A stretch of 51,088 nt of DNA from UBA8199 sp035358715 (GTDB lineage Bacteria > Verrucomicrobiota > Verrucomicrobiia > Limisphaerales > UBA8199). The DNA is taken from positions 1-51,088 of the forward strand of contig DAOPPX010000021.1 in assembly GCA_035358715.1 (NCBI GenBank). Direction: 5' to 3'. Shown here one piece after another: positions 28,899 to 36,601 of the stretch (position 1 is the stretch's first letter; each line of letters starts with the position of its first letter). A program made the translations under genes and the position numbers. The notes beneath the pieces were generated by a model. The model had not been told where the DNA came from. It was given only the letters and a program-made list of their open reading frames with translations, and did not search any database.

Positions 28899-30800
28899 CT
28901 ATAACTTTAGGGGGCGCTTGAGCTTGGCGATGATGCTGAATGTGAACGTGCCCGTCGGCTCATCATGGGTCAATTCACTCGAGATCCGGGTCGCTTGTGG
29001 GGCCGGGTCAAACAGCGGACTGTTCTGCAATTCCTGCAGCACGGTGTAGGCGATGCCCTTGTCGGCATCGGCCTGTCCCGAGACGTCCTTCAGACTCACG
29101 GCACGGAACGCAAGGTTGATGGTGCCAACTTCATTGGTGCCGGCTGGGGCCATTTGATCAGGCGGCACATCCGTGGGAACATCCGTGGAAGGGCGCGGCA
29201 CGGGCATTGCCCCCGCGGGCGCCGGCTCTGCTGACTGTTCCAGATGATAGCGCCTGGCGTAAGCGTCATCCGGAGACGGGGCTTCCTGCTGCGGCTCGGC
29301 CGCCAATCCCGGCCCCGCCTCTTCTACCGGCCTGGGAGTGGTCGTCGTCAAATACTCAATCCACACGCCGGCGTCGGTTCGCAGCTTGCTCTTGGTCGTC
29401 TGCTCCACTTTCACCAGCACCTGCCGGAGCTCGCTCAACACATCCGCCCAATAGTAGCGGTCCTGTATCCAGCCTACGACTTGATCAACCTCCGCCTGCG
29501 TCTTCTTCAAATCACCGTAGGCCGTCTTGAACTTTCGATCCTTGTCCTCCAGCGGCTTGACGTCGCTCTGGGCTGCGGCCAAAACCTCCTTCTTGACGCC
29601 GGCCAGCCTGTCGAACAGGAACCCCATCGCCGCCACCACCGCCACCAGGCTGCAGACCGTTGCCAGCAAATAAGGTTTCTTCTGGTTGAAGCTCTGCCAG
29701 CGGAGCGTGCTCTCCGGCATCAAATTGAGCTCCACCGGGCAGTGCGCCAGGTTGCGCAGCCCCAATCCCACAACCTCGCCAAGCGAATGCGCCACCCGCG
29801 CCAGCTCCTCGAGGTTGAGCGCCGGGTCGAGCTGAATGTTGCGCAGCGGGTTGAAATACTCGACCGGAACGTTCAGCTTCTCGGCGAAGAACTGGGCCGT
29901 GTAGGGCATCACCGACGCGCCGCCGGACAGGAACAGCCGCTGCGGCGCCGAGCCGCCCTGCTGGCCCCGGTAGAACTGCATGGTCTGATTGACCTGGATA
30001 TGCAGCCGCGTCATGAACTGCCGGGCGATCTTGGAAATCGCCGCCTGGTGCGGATTCTCCGGTTCCTCATACGCGCCACCCAGGCTCACGAATCCCTCAT
30101 CAATCTTGAGCTTTTCCGCCACGTCAAACTTCAGCTTCGATTCGTTGGCGAAGTCCTGCGTGATGGAGTTGGCGCCCAGGTTGATGCTGCGGGAAAAGAC
30201 CTTGCCCTTCTCGAAGAACAGCAGGTTGCTGGTCTTGGCGCCGATGTCCAGCAGCATCGTGCAATCCTCCAGATCGCCATAGTTGTAGCGGAACGCGTTG
30301 CAGAGCGCCGCCGGCGAGACATCCGCCAACTGCAGGTGCAGCCCCGCCGCCTCCGTCACCCGGAACAGCCCCTCCACCACGTCCGCCTTGATGGCGACCA
30401 GCATCACCTCCAGTTCGCCCCCGGGAGTCGTCCCGAGTATCTGGTAATCCCACACCACCTCCTCCAGCGGGAACGGCACGTTCTGCTGGGCTTCATATTG
30501 GATGATCTGCGTCACCTTGCCCGCATCCACCGGCGGCAGCTTGACAAACTTGGAAAAGACATGGAAACCCGGCGCGCTGACATTGACCGTCCGGGCCTTG
30601 ATGCCCTTCTCGGTCATCATCTCCTGCAATGCCTTGAGTGTCGCCGCCTCGCGCGTGCTTTCCTGCGCCCCCTCCGCGCCGAGCGGTTTGAGGCCGTATT
30701 GCTTCAGGCGCAACCCGCCCGCCTCGTTGACCTCGAACTCGGCCAGCTTGAGACTGCCCGCTCCGAAATCAACCGTTAAGAATGACTTAGTATTCAGCAT
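28899..30800 (-). CDS. pilM: PilM-PilN fusion protein (Amuc_1101-like)
   Basis: 633 residues. The first ~345 form a PilM-type actin-like ATPase: phosphate-loop-like VDFGAGSLKLAEF at about 10, QIIQYEAQQNVPFPLEEVVW, a second nucleotide loop LLDIGAKTSNLLFF, and FLSGGASVMPY. A single membrane helix follows (about 370-390, YLLATVCSLVAVVAAMGFLF), then a coiled coil and a Pro/Glu-rich linker before a C-terminal alpha/beta domain. In proteobacteria the last part would be a separate PilN. The gene is first of the four-gene pilus-like run, preceded by 368 nt without a gene. The start ATG has no strong Shine-Dalgarno. Expected role: cytoplasmic/inner-membrane platform of a pilus-like machine. Confidence 0.92.
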   Translation of the reverse strand: MLNTKSFLTVDFGAGSLKLAEFEVNEAGGLRLKQYGLKPLGAEGAQESTREAATLKALQEMMTEKGIKARTVNVSAPGFHVFSKFVKLPPVDAGKVTQIIQYEAQQNVPFPLEEVVWDYQILGTTPGGELEVMLVAIKADVVEGLFRVTEAAGLHLQLADVSPAALCNAFRYNYGDLEDCTMLLDIGAKTSNLLFFEKGKVFSRSINLGANSITQDFANESKLKFDVAEKLKIDEGFVSLGGAYEEPENPHQAAISKIARQFMTRLHIQVNQTMQFYRGQQGGSAPQRLFLSGGASVMPYTAQFFAEKLNVPVEYFNPLRNIQLDPALNLEELARVAHSLGEVVGLGLRNLAHCPVELNLMPESTLRWQSFNQKKPYLLATVCSLVAVVAAMGFLFDRLAGVKKEVLAAAQSDVKPLEDKDRKFKTAYGDLKKTQAEVDQVVGWIQDRYYWADVLSELRQVLVKVEQTTKSKLRTDAGVWIEYLTTTTPRPVEEAGPGLAAEPQQEAPSPDDAYARRYHLEQSAEPAPAGAMPVPRPSTDVPTDVPPDQMAPAGTNEVGTINLAFRAVSLKDVSGQADADKGIAYTVLQELQNSPLFDPAPQATRISSELTHDEPTGTFTFSIIAKLKRPLKL

Positions 30801-31168
30801 TGCTGTCGTGGCTTGATGCCGACAAAACTTTGGCCGCCATGGTTGGGTTAACCGGCAAGCAGCCGATGGTGGTTACAGAAAACTCCACCTCCAGTCAAAT
30901 GGAAAGAGAAAAATACCCCCAGAATGAGGCTGCCAAAACGATAAGCCCAGCATCATGCCGCGCGGTTTCATGATTAAACCATCTTCCCTAACACAAATCG
31001 TGCCAATGCGGTTTTGCTTGAATTCCGCAACAACGCCGCACCGTATCGAGTGAACCTCACGCAAAATGCGCCCCTCCCGCGCACAACCTGCCACTTGCTG
31101 CCGGGTTGCGGACAACTCAAAGTCCTGCACCGGCTGCAACGCCCCCGCCGCCGGCGAATGTTGCCCTC
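30801..31168. other. Gene-free stretch upstream of the pilus-like genes, with a possible sigma54-like element
   Basis: No convincing coding sequence. The part 30880-31030 is less GC-rich than its surroundings, as expected for a promoter region. On the minus strand at 31005-30990 lies TGGCACGATTTGTGTT: the -24 element TGGCACG is exact for sigma54, but the -12 part reads TGTT rather than TTGCA/TTGCT, so the match is incomplete. It would place the transcription start about 180 nt before the pilM ATG. A run of aligned frames at 30873-31406 only gives low-quality protein. Promoter assignment is tentative. Confidence 0.3.
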
Positions 31169-31735
31169 TCAGTCGACGGGACCGGCGGCAAGCGCAACCG
31201 CGGTCGCCTTGCGCGCGGTCGCATAGCGCCTGGACCAGGTCGTCATCCGCTCCCACGCATCGCGCCGCACCTCCGCACTGGCCCTCCGGCCGTAGGCCTC
31301 CCAATCGTGGCGGGTTGCATCGCGGTAACTGCGGGCGATGTATTCCGCCCGCAACTGGTTCAGTATGACCGCGCCAACCCACTCGGCTCTTGGCCGGCTC
31401 ATGCACACCCGCCCCAGCGCGGCCGCGGCCCGCCGGTAATCCGCATACGCGGGTCGCATGTGCGCCACGACGTGGTGCCGCTCATGCGCGCGGATGCTCT
31501 CCCCCCACCTCTCGCCGCGGTTGTAGAGCACGAATATCCCGACCCGTCCGCCGCTCAGCCGCACGTGAAAACACCGCCCCCGCGTCCGACTATAAACCTT
31601 AACCTGCGGGGCGAAAGACGCCCACTCGGCGAACCCGCCGCCGCCAGGCTTTCCCCCATCGCGTTCCTCCAGGCCATCCCACACAACATCACCGCGGAAG
31701 GCACCCCACCAACACGGTTTGCGCCGTTTCGCCAT
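31169..31735 (-). CDS. Hypothetical protein with HExxH-like motif (possible small zinc peptidase)
   Basis: 188 residues, very Arg-rich, no signal peptide. A central segment, GESIRAHERHHVVAHMRPAY (about residues 79-98), contains HERHH, which fits HExxH of zincins, and further acidic residues follow at about 130-145 (QLRAEYIARSYRDATRHD) that could supply a third zinc ligand. The sequence around it is well structured (RVGIFVLYNRGERW), which argues for a real gene, but both ends are low-complexity and there is no Shine-Dalgarno before the ATG. I recognise no family. It sits between the GlsB-like gene and the pilus cluster on the same strand. Metallopeptidase activity is only a suggestion. Confidence 0.5.
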   Translation of the reverse strand: MAKRRKPCWWGAFRGDVVWDGLEERDGGKPGGGGFAEWASFAPQVKVYSRTRGRCFHVRLSGGRVGIFVLYNRGERWGESIRAHERHHVVAHMRPAYADYRRAAAALGRVCMSRPRAEWVGAVILNQLRAEYIARSYRDATRHDWEAYGRRASAEVRRDAWERMTTWSRRYATARKATAVALAAGPVD

Positions 31736-31866
31736 CGTACGTCATGCGTTGGACGCAGGTCACATCCGCGCGCCGGCAGCCAACCCCGCGGCCCGCCGCC
31801 CCGGCCGCCGTTGGCGCCGCCCTCAGGGCGGACAGCCAGCGGCGGACGGGCTGGGCGGGCAGGCGG

Positions 31867-32121
31867 CTACTTCTTCCGCACCAGGCTTATGACGAAAAGC
31901 AGCAACACCGCCCCCACCGTCGCCGTGAGGATTGGCCCCACCCATTTCCCCCCGACGGAGATGCCCACCATCGAAAACACCCAGCCGCCTACCAGCGCCC
32001 CGATGATGCCGGCAACGATGTTGCCGAGGATGCCGAAACCGCTGCCTTTCGTAATCAGGCCGGCCAACCAGCCGGCAATGCCGCCGATCAACAAGAACGC
32101 TATCAGTTGTTCCGCGCTCAT
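31867..32121 (-). CDS. GlsB/YeaQ/YmgE-family small membrane protein
   Basis: 84 residues with three hydrophobic helices and the conserved glycine-rich pattern GGIAGWLAGLITKGSGFG, GNIVAGIIGALVGGW and a final ILTATVGAVLLLFVISLVRKK. The family, also called transglycosylase-associated, is found in inner membranes and is often stress-induced; its biochemical role is not known. AAAGGA seven nt before the ATG is a good ribosome binding site. It follows the DUF937 gene by 68 nt and may be co-transcribed with it. Confidence 0.92.
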   Translation of the reverse strand: MSAEQLIAFLLIGGIAGWLAGLITKGSGFGILGNIVAGIIGALVGGWVFSMVGISVGGKWVGPILTATVGAVLLLFVISLVRKK

Positions 32122-32189
32122 TCGTTTATCCTTTTGTGCTTTTGTTTGCGTTACCCCCTGGCCCGCTGCAGGCGGTCCCGGGGCTACTG

Positions 32190-33275
32190 TTACGGCGCCG
32201 CCGGGGCGAACGTATCGAGGGAACCGAGCATCTCGTTAACCACTGGCTTGACCTTATCACCGACGATGGGCAGGTCGAGCACCGGCTTCAACGTGTCGCG
32301 CAGTTTGGCGACGAGAGGCCGCAAGGTGGCGGAAGCGGCAGTCTGCGCCGAGGCCGGCAGCGCCGACCAGGTGGATTTCAGGCCCGCCAGTTTGGCGTTG
32401 AGGTCCTGCAGTTTGGGCAGGGCCGCCGCGGCACTGGCCTCGTCTTTGATCGAGGCTACCCCTTCGGTCGCGCTCTTGATCACGTCGGTGACGTCGCCAA
32501 CGAATGCGGCGCTGCCCGGCTCCGCGACGCCGCTCGGCGTCGGGGCTTTGCTGCAAAAGAGCCTGGGTAACAACACCACGGCAAGCACCACGATGATGAT
32601 CGGCAGCAGCCATTTCATGACCGAAGACCCGGCGGCTTCTGTCGCTCGCCCGGCTTGCTGCGCTGCGGCGCCGGCGGCCTTCGCCGCCGAAGAGGCGGTG
32701 TCCGCAACCGCCGAGGCAGCCTTGGAGGCTCCCCCCATGATGTCGCCAAGACCCGGCACGGCCGATGAAAGCAGGTTTCCGAGCCCGGCGGGCATGGCCG
32801 CCGCCACGTTGGCCTTCTGACCGGCAAGCATGTTGGCCAGGCCCGACGCATCAAGACCTTTAGCCTGCTTGCCAACAACCCCCAGCACCACCGGGGCGAG
32901 CATCCCAAGCAGCTTCCCGGCGCCGCCTTCACCCACGCCGGTGAACTTCGAGAGCACGCCGGCCATTTGCCCCAGACCACCGCCGCCCAGCAGAGAACTG
33001 AGCGGGTTGGACGCCCCCGCGCCGGCTGACGCCCCCTGGGAAAGCAGATTCGGAAGGTTATCGAGCAGGCCCGGATCCTGCTTGGACAGAAGGCCCGAGA
33101 GACGCGCGGCCCCGTCGGGCTTCGAGGCGGAGCCAATCAGCCCCGCCAACAACGAGGGCACGGCGGCGTTGACCGCCTTCCCGGCTTGCTCCTGGTTGAC
33201 GCCCAAAAGCGATGAGATTCGACCAAGCATGTTTCCACTGCCCACTAGTTTGAGGATCATTTCAATGATGTTCAT
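32190..33275 (-). CDS. DUF937-family protein with transmembrane anchor and helical C-terminal domain
   Basis: 361 residues. The first ~170 match the DUF937/YidB-like pattern: repeated short helices such as GRISSLLGVNQEQAGKAVNAA, VPSLLAGLIG and a Gly/Ser-rich linker, LSSLLGGGGLGQMAG. An Ala-rich helix (about 180-215) leads to one membrane span (WLLPIIIVVLAVVLLPRLF, about 221-239). The C-terminal ~115 residues are predicted helical (LPKLQDLNAKLAGLKSTW...). DUF937 proteins have no firmly assigned function. The gene is preceded by 621 nt of gene-free DNA, so it probably has its own promoter. Confidence 0.85.
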   Translation of the reverse strand: MNIIEMILKLVGSGNMLGRISSLLGVNQEQAGKAVNAAVPSLLAGLIGSASKPDGAARLSGLLSKQDPGLLDNLPNLLSQGASAGAGASNPLSSLLGGGGLGQMAGVLSKFTGVGEGGAGKLLGMLAPVVLGVVGKQAKGLDASGLANMLAGQKANVAAAMPAGLGNLLSSAVPGLGDIMGGASKAASAVADTASSAAKAAGAAAQQAGRATEAAGSSVMKWLLPIIIVVLAVVLLPRLFCSKAPTPSGVAEPGSAAFVGDVTDVIKSATEGVASIKDEASAAAALPKLQDLNAKLAGLKSTWSALPASAQTAASATLRPLVAKLRDTLKPVLDLPIVGDKVKPVVNEMLGSLDTFAPAAP

Positions 33276-33896
33276 ACGATCTGGTAACTTATAGGTTTGT
33301 GTTAGGTTTTGGACTCATCCGTGGGACCCTGCCTTGTTACCGCCGCAGTCTTGTGCCAAAGCTGCTGCCGCGTCAGTCCCGTCCTCTAAACCTTACACCC
33401 GTTTCCCACCCCGGCAAGCCCTTTTTGGGTGTCATTCAGGTCAAGCTATTCAGGAGCCACACTGTGGCTCTTCCTGGCGAGGCCGAGCCAGGGTTGCTCG
33501 GCCGGGCTTGCGCGCCCCATGTAACAGCAGACATCCTGACCCGTTGGAAACAACGCAAGTCCAATTCCCTCCTCACCCTACCCCCTCCTTCAGCCCTGGC
33601 ACCCCCGTCCCTCCTCCGTCCCTCCTCCGACAGGCGGTGGGAGGTAGAACGGAGGTAGAACGGAGGTGGAACGGAGGAGGGACGGGGACACTACGGTGTC
33701 AACCGCCTGGCACTGCGGTGATGGCAGCTATTTGCCAGGCGAGCAACTCCTGACACGGAGGAATTATCGCCGGCTGTTCCTGCTGCCACCAAGCGCACCC
33801 TTGTGGCAGAAAACGCGAGATTCCTGAAGAAAACAGCCCCGCGGTGGCATCGGGAAGATTCCGCGCAGGGTCAAGCCGGACGCGCAGCAGGTCGCG
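33276..33896. other. Gene-free intergenic stretch with small repeats
   Basis: No supported gene: the plus-strand frames here are low-complexity Pro/Arg/Ser sequence. It holds a 7-bp-arm hairpin (33454-33470, GAGCCAC-ACT-GTGGCTC), the tandem/inverted repeat at 33603-33687 and a 9-bp-arm inverted repeat with a 20-nt loop (33704-33741, CGCCTGGCA / TGCCAGGCG). The last lies on the 3' side of the metallopeptidase gene that ends at 33897. The stretch next to 33276 must contain the DUF937 promoter; TATAAG at about 33290 (minus strand) could be its -10, without a good -35. Confidence 0.6.
33603..33687. repeat. Inverted repeat enclosing three tandem 11-mers
   Basis: A perfect 16-nt inverted repeat, CCCCGTCCCTCCTCCG at 33603-33618 and its complement at 33672-33687, encloses three tandem copies of an 11-mer (GGAGGTAGAAC, GGAGGTAGAAC, GGAGGTGGAAC; 33640-33672). 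The word GGGACGGGG also ends the arms of the palindrome at the right end of the window, and ACTACGGT occurs at both places, so the two may belong to one repeat family. Confidence 0.65.
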
Positions 33897-34745
33897 TCAG
33901 GGCCGCGCCCGGAGGTTAAGCCCGCCCAGGGTCGGATCGCCGGTCTTGAACCCTTTGAGGAACGAGCTCTTGCGCTGGTCGGAGGTGCCGTGCGTGAATG
34001 AGTCGGGCACGACATACCCCTGCGATTTCATCTGGATGCGGTCGTCGCCGACGGCACCGGCGGCGTTCACGGCTTCTTCCACGTCCCCTTCCTCCAGGAT
34101 GCCCTTGGTCTTCTGCGCGTAGTGCGCCCAAATGCCCGCAAGGAAATCGGCCTGCAGCTCGAGCTGGACCAGTTGCCGGTTGTATTCCGCCTCGCTGATC
34201 CGCCCCCGCTGGCTCTGCAACTGTTCCGATATGCCCAGTTGATTTTGCACGTGGTGCCCCACCTCATGGGCAATGATGTAGGCCATGGCAAAATCACCGA
34301 CGGCGCCCAGCCGTTTCTGCAGCGCGGCGAGGAACGACAGATCAATGTAAACCCGGTCATCTCCCGGACAATAGAACGGACCGGTGGCTGATCCGGCGTA
34401 ACCGCAAGCGGAATCAACCGACCCCGTGAAGAGCACCAGCTTGGGCTCCCGGTAAGCCTTGCCGTTCTGCCGGAACAGCGCGTGCCAGATGTCTTCTGTG
34501 TCCTTCAGGACAACCGAGGCGAACTGGCTTAATTCCGCTTCGGCCTGTGCGACGGCCGGATCAGGCGCGCCGCCGCCCCCGGTGGTTTGAAGCGAATTGA
34601 GGACCTCAGAGGGGTTGCCGCCCAGCAGCCACACCAGCGCCACGACCACCAGCACGCCCGCCCCGCCGCCAACGGCCATCTTAGCACCCCCGCGTCCCCG
34701 GCGATCCTCAACATTCTGACTTTGTTCCCGGCCTTTCCAAAGCAT
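33897..34745 (-). CDS. YpfJ-like neutral zinc metallopeptidase
   Basis: 282 residues from the ATG at 34745. That start has a strong Shine-Dalgarno (GGAGG, 8 nt upstream) and gives the family-typical opening WKGREQSQNVEDRRG; a longer frame to 34796 adds residues unlike the family. One membrane helix (about 24-43, AGVLVVVALVWLLGG) anchors a periplasmic peptidase domain. Zinc ligands are in HEVGHH (about residues 160-165), with a downstream acidic ligand in QLELQADFLAG; CGYAGSATGPFYCPGD is the conserved Cys-containing loop. C-terminal KSQGYVVPDSFTHGTSDQR is also typical. Family members are called neutral zinc metallopeptidases, but substrates are not established. Confidence 0.93.
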   Translation of the reverse strand: MLWKGREQSQNVEDRRGRGGAKMAVGGGAGVLVVVALVWLLGGNPSEVLNSLQTTGGGGAPDPAVAQAEAELSQFASVVLKDTEDIWHALFRQNGKAYREPKLVLFTGSVDSACGYAGSATGPFYCPGDDRVYIDLSFLAALQKRLGAVGDFAMAYIIAHEVGHHVQNQLGISEQLQSQRGRISEAEYNRQLVQLELQADFLAGIWAHYAQKTKGILEEGDVEEAVNAAGAVGDDRIQMKSQGYVVPDSFTHGTSDQRKSSFLKGFKTGDPTLGGLNLRARP

Positions 34746-34832
34746 GGCCCCATCCTCCGACCATTCCCTTTCCCTGTCAAGAATGCTGTCACCCACCGGG
34801 CCGCTGACTGCAGGCAGGGTTTGGCGGGCGGT

Positions 34833-35705
34833 TCAGGCCGGGCGCACGGCGAGCCAATTGCTCGCGCCGAATTTGGCTCTGAAGCTCTCCGCCAGCTCTC
34901 CGGCGGCGTCCAGCCCCTGAACTACCGCAAAGGTGGTCGAGCCGCTGCCGGACATGAGCGTTGCCGCCGCGCCGTGGGCGCGGAAGAACTCCTGGAACAG
35001 GGCCAGCAGCGGGTGCTTTTGCAGCGCCGGCGCTTCGAGGGAGTTGTAGAACTCCGCGCCCGCCGCTTTTAGGTCTGTTGCCTGCAGCCGAGTGACGAGC
35101 TGCCGCGCGCGGCCGGGGCGCCCGTTGAGCGCGTCGGGGAACCGCGCCAGTTGCCGATAGGCCCAGGCGGTGGAGATGCCAAAGCCGGGATGAACCAGCA
35201 CGAAGGCCGCGCCGTTCAAGGCGGGGAATGATCCGAGCGGCTCGAGCCGCTCGCCGCGGCCGCCCGCCAGCGCCGGACGGCTTTGCAGGAAGAACGGCAC
35301 ATCGGAGCCGAGGTCGGCGGCCAGGCGATGCAACTGCCCGGGCGCGAGCGGCTGACCGAAGAGTTCGTTGAGGCCCAGCAGGGTGGTGGCCGCGTTGCTG
35401 CTGCCCCCGCCCAAGCCCGCCGCCAGCGGGATGTTCTTCTGGAGTTCCAGGCGTACGCCGTCCTTGATTCCCGCCGCCTCGAGAAACATCGCCGCGGCGC
35501 GATAGACCAGGTTGCGCGCGTCCGTGGGCAGCCCGGGCTCGCTGCAGCTCAGTTGAATGCGCTGGCCGCCCCGCGCGAACCGCAGCCGGTCGAACACCCG
35601 GATCGGATAGAACACCGTTTCCAGCTCGTGGAAACCGTCCGGGCGCCGGCCGAGAATGTTCAGCAGCAGGTTGACCTTGCCGGGAGATTGCTTTTCAAGC
35701 GCCAC
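34833..35705 (-). CDS. ispE: 4-diphosphocytidyl-2-C-methyl-D-erythritol kinase
   Basis: Phosphorylates the 2-hydroxyl of CDP-methylerythritol in the MEP route to isoprenoids; a GHMP kinase. Motifs: SPGKVNLLLNILGRRPDGFH (7-26), the ATP loop PLAAGLGGGSSNAA (93-106), catalytic Asp in LGSDVPFF (about 135) and the third GHMP motif LMSGSGSTTF (about 255). 290 residues is the usual length. The start codon is GTG at 35705; no in-frame ATG gives a better start. It lies 134 nt downstream of the lipoprotein gene and 87 nt upstream of the metallopeptidase gene. Confidence 0.96.
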   Translation of the reverse strand: MALEKQSPGKVNLLLNILGRRPDGFHELETVFYPIRVFDRLRFARGGQRIQLSCSEPGLPTDARNLVYRAAAMFLEAAGIKDGVRLELQKNIPLAAGLGGGSSNAATTLLGLNELFGQPLAPGQLHRLAADLGSDVPFFLQSRPALAGGRGERLEPLGSFPALNGAAFVLVHPGFGISTAWAYRQLARFPDALNGRPGRARQLVTRLQATDLKAAGAEFYNSLEAPALQKHPLLALFQEFFRAHGAAATLMSGSGSTTFAVVQGLDAAGELAESFRAKFGASNWLAVRPA

Positions 35706-35791
35706 GCCAAGTCATTTGCCACAACCCGGCGCAAAAAGACATAAAAAGTTCCGAGGAAAGAGGGCCGGGGGCCGCGACGCGTACACAGCAA

Positions 35792-35813
35792 CGCCGGCAC
35801 GGGGGTGCCGGCG
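35792..35813 (-). terminator. Hairpin after the TIGR04073-type lipoprotein gene
   Basis: Perfect 9-bp stem, CGCCGGCAC / GTGCCGGCG, with a GGGG loop, 27 nt past the stop codon of the lipoprotein gene. On the minus strand no T-tract follows, so it is a possible rather than a classical intrinsic terminator. Confidence 0.4.
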
Positions 35814-35839
35814 CGCCGCGAAAGGACAAACCAATGAAG

Positions 35840-36283
35840 TTAGTGAGTCTCGAAAATCTTGAACCGGCTGCCCGGGATATACGGGAATACGTCGCCGCCG
35901 CTGAAACCCATGTTGGCGTCGGTGGCGAACATCGTGTCATCGAGGATGCCGGGCCGGTAGTTGTCCGGATACACGGGGTTAGGCGAGAGGTAGCCGGTAA
36001 AGACCGGATCATAGGGCGGGAAGGGGGCGGTGACGACTTCATAGATGCCCACGCCGGTTCGCGCGAGCGTCTTATTCAGGCCGCGAATAAAGCCGGTGGC
36101 ATAGTGGCCGCCCGGTTGATCGAACAAGGCGGTTTGCTCGATGCTGCGGCGCATCTCTCCAAGGCGAGCGAACTCGGTCATGTTGCTCATGCCGCGCCCG
36201 AGCTTTGTCTCCGTGTTGGCGCAGCCGGACAGCAAAGCGCCGGCGATGGCCAAGCTGGCGAGGAGGGGAAATGTGTTACGCAT
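35840..36283 (-). CDS. Exosortase-system-associated lipoprotein, TIGR04073-like
   Basis: 147 residues. A lipoprotein signal peptide ends in the lipobox LLSGC (Cys21), so the protein should be membrane-anchored. After it come KLGRGMSNMTEFARLGEMRR and GFIRGLNKTLARTGVGIYEVVTAP, the arrangement I know from TIGR04073, a family found mainly in Verrucomicrobiota that carry exosortase/PEP-CTERM systems. The end (YIPGSRFKIFE) is also aromatic-rich. Its role is unknown. No PEP-CTERM substrate or exosortase gene occurs in this window. It has its own sigma70-like promoter candidate (36305-36332). Confidence 0.8.
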   Translation of the reverse strand: MRNTFPLLASLAIAGALLSGCANTETKLGRGMSNMTEFARLGEMRRSIEQTALFDQPGGHYATGFIRGLNKTLARTGVGIYEVVTAPFPPYDPVFTGYLSPNPVYPDNYRPGILDDTMFATDANMGFSGGDVFPYIPGSRFKIFETH

Positions 36284-36304
36284 ATGTTTTCGTTTCTACC
36301 TTGC

Positions 36305-36332
36305 ATCTTAGCTAACTCCGGGGGTCTGTAAA
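36305..36332 (-). promoter_or_regulatory. Candidate sigma70-type promoter of the lipoprotein gene
   Basis: On the minus strand TTTACA (36332-36327) and TAAGAT (36310-36305) are separated by 16 nt, about 20 nt upstream of the lipoprotein ATG at 36283. It was found by eye and has no experimental support. Confidence 0.4.
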
Positions 36333-36439
36333 GGGGGGAATTGAAAAATGTGCAGGCGCCAAATCTGGCCGGGCATTGAGCTTGAACGCCTGCCCTGTCC
36401 CCTTGCCCGGACGGCCTGGCCCGCCTATTTCACACCCAA

Positions 36440-36553
36440 CGCCGCGTGAGGGCACGCGGCCTGCAGGCGTCCCCCGCTTTTCCATGTAGGCCGCGTGCCC
36501 TCACGCGGCGCACGGTGGCCGTTTCCATCGGGGTATGAGACATGCAGGTTAGC
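36440..36553. repeat. Dispersed intergenic hairpin repeat, copy B
   Basis: Perfect 23-nt inverted repeat, arms 36440-36462 and 36488-36510, with a 25-nt spacer, followed by a tail (GGCCGTTTCCATC ... ATGCAGGTTAGC) that matches the tail of copy A at 141-185. It lies 49 nt past the stop codon of the GH95 gene in the same relative position as copy A behind coaE. The rest of the 318-nt gene-free stretch 36284-36601 holds only the lipoprotein promoter region. Confidence 0.75.
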
Positions 36554-36601
36554 TGCTCGGGCCTGTTGCCAGTCCGCGACATCCTGCGGCCTGCCGCCGT
36601 A

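Noticed and set aside
30873..31406. 177-codon minus-strand frame before pilM (a candidate Amuc_1102 position)
   Set aside because: Half of it is a shadow of the HERHH gene and the rest shows no protein-like pattern or similarity to a pilus protein.
33299..33753. Plus-strand frames of 119 and 139 codons in the 621-nt gene-free stretch
   Set aside because: Pro/Arg/Ser-rich translation through simple repeats, no ribosome binding site, no recognisable domain.
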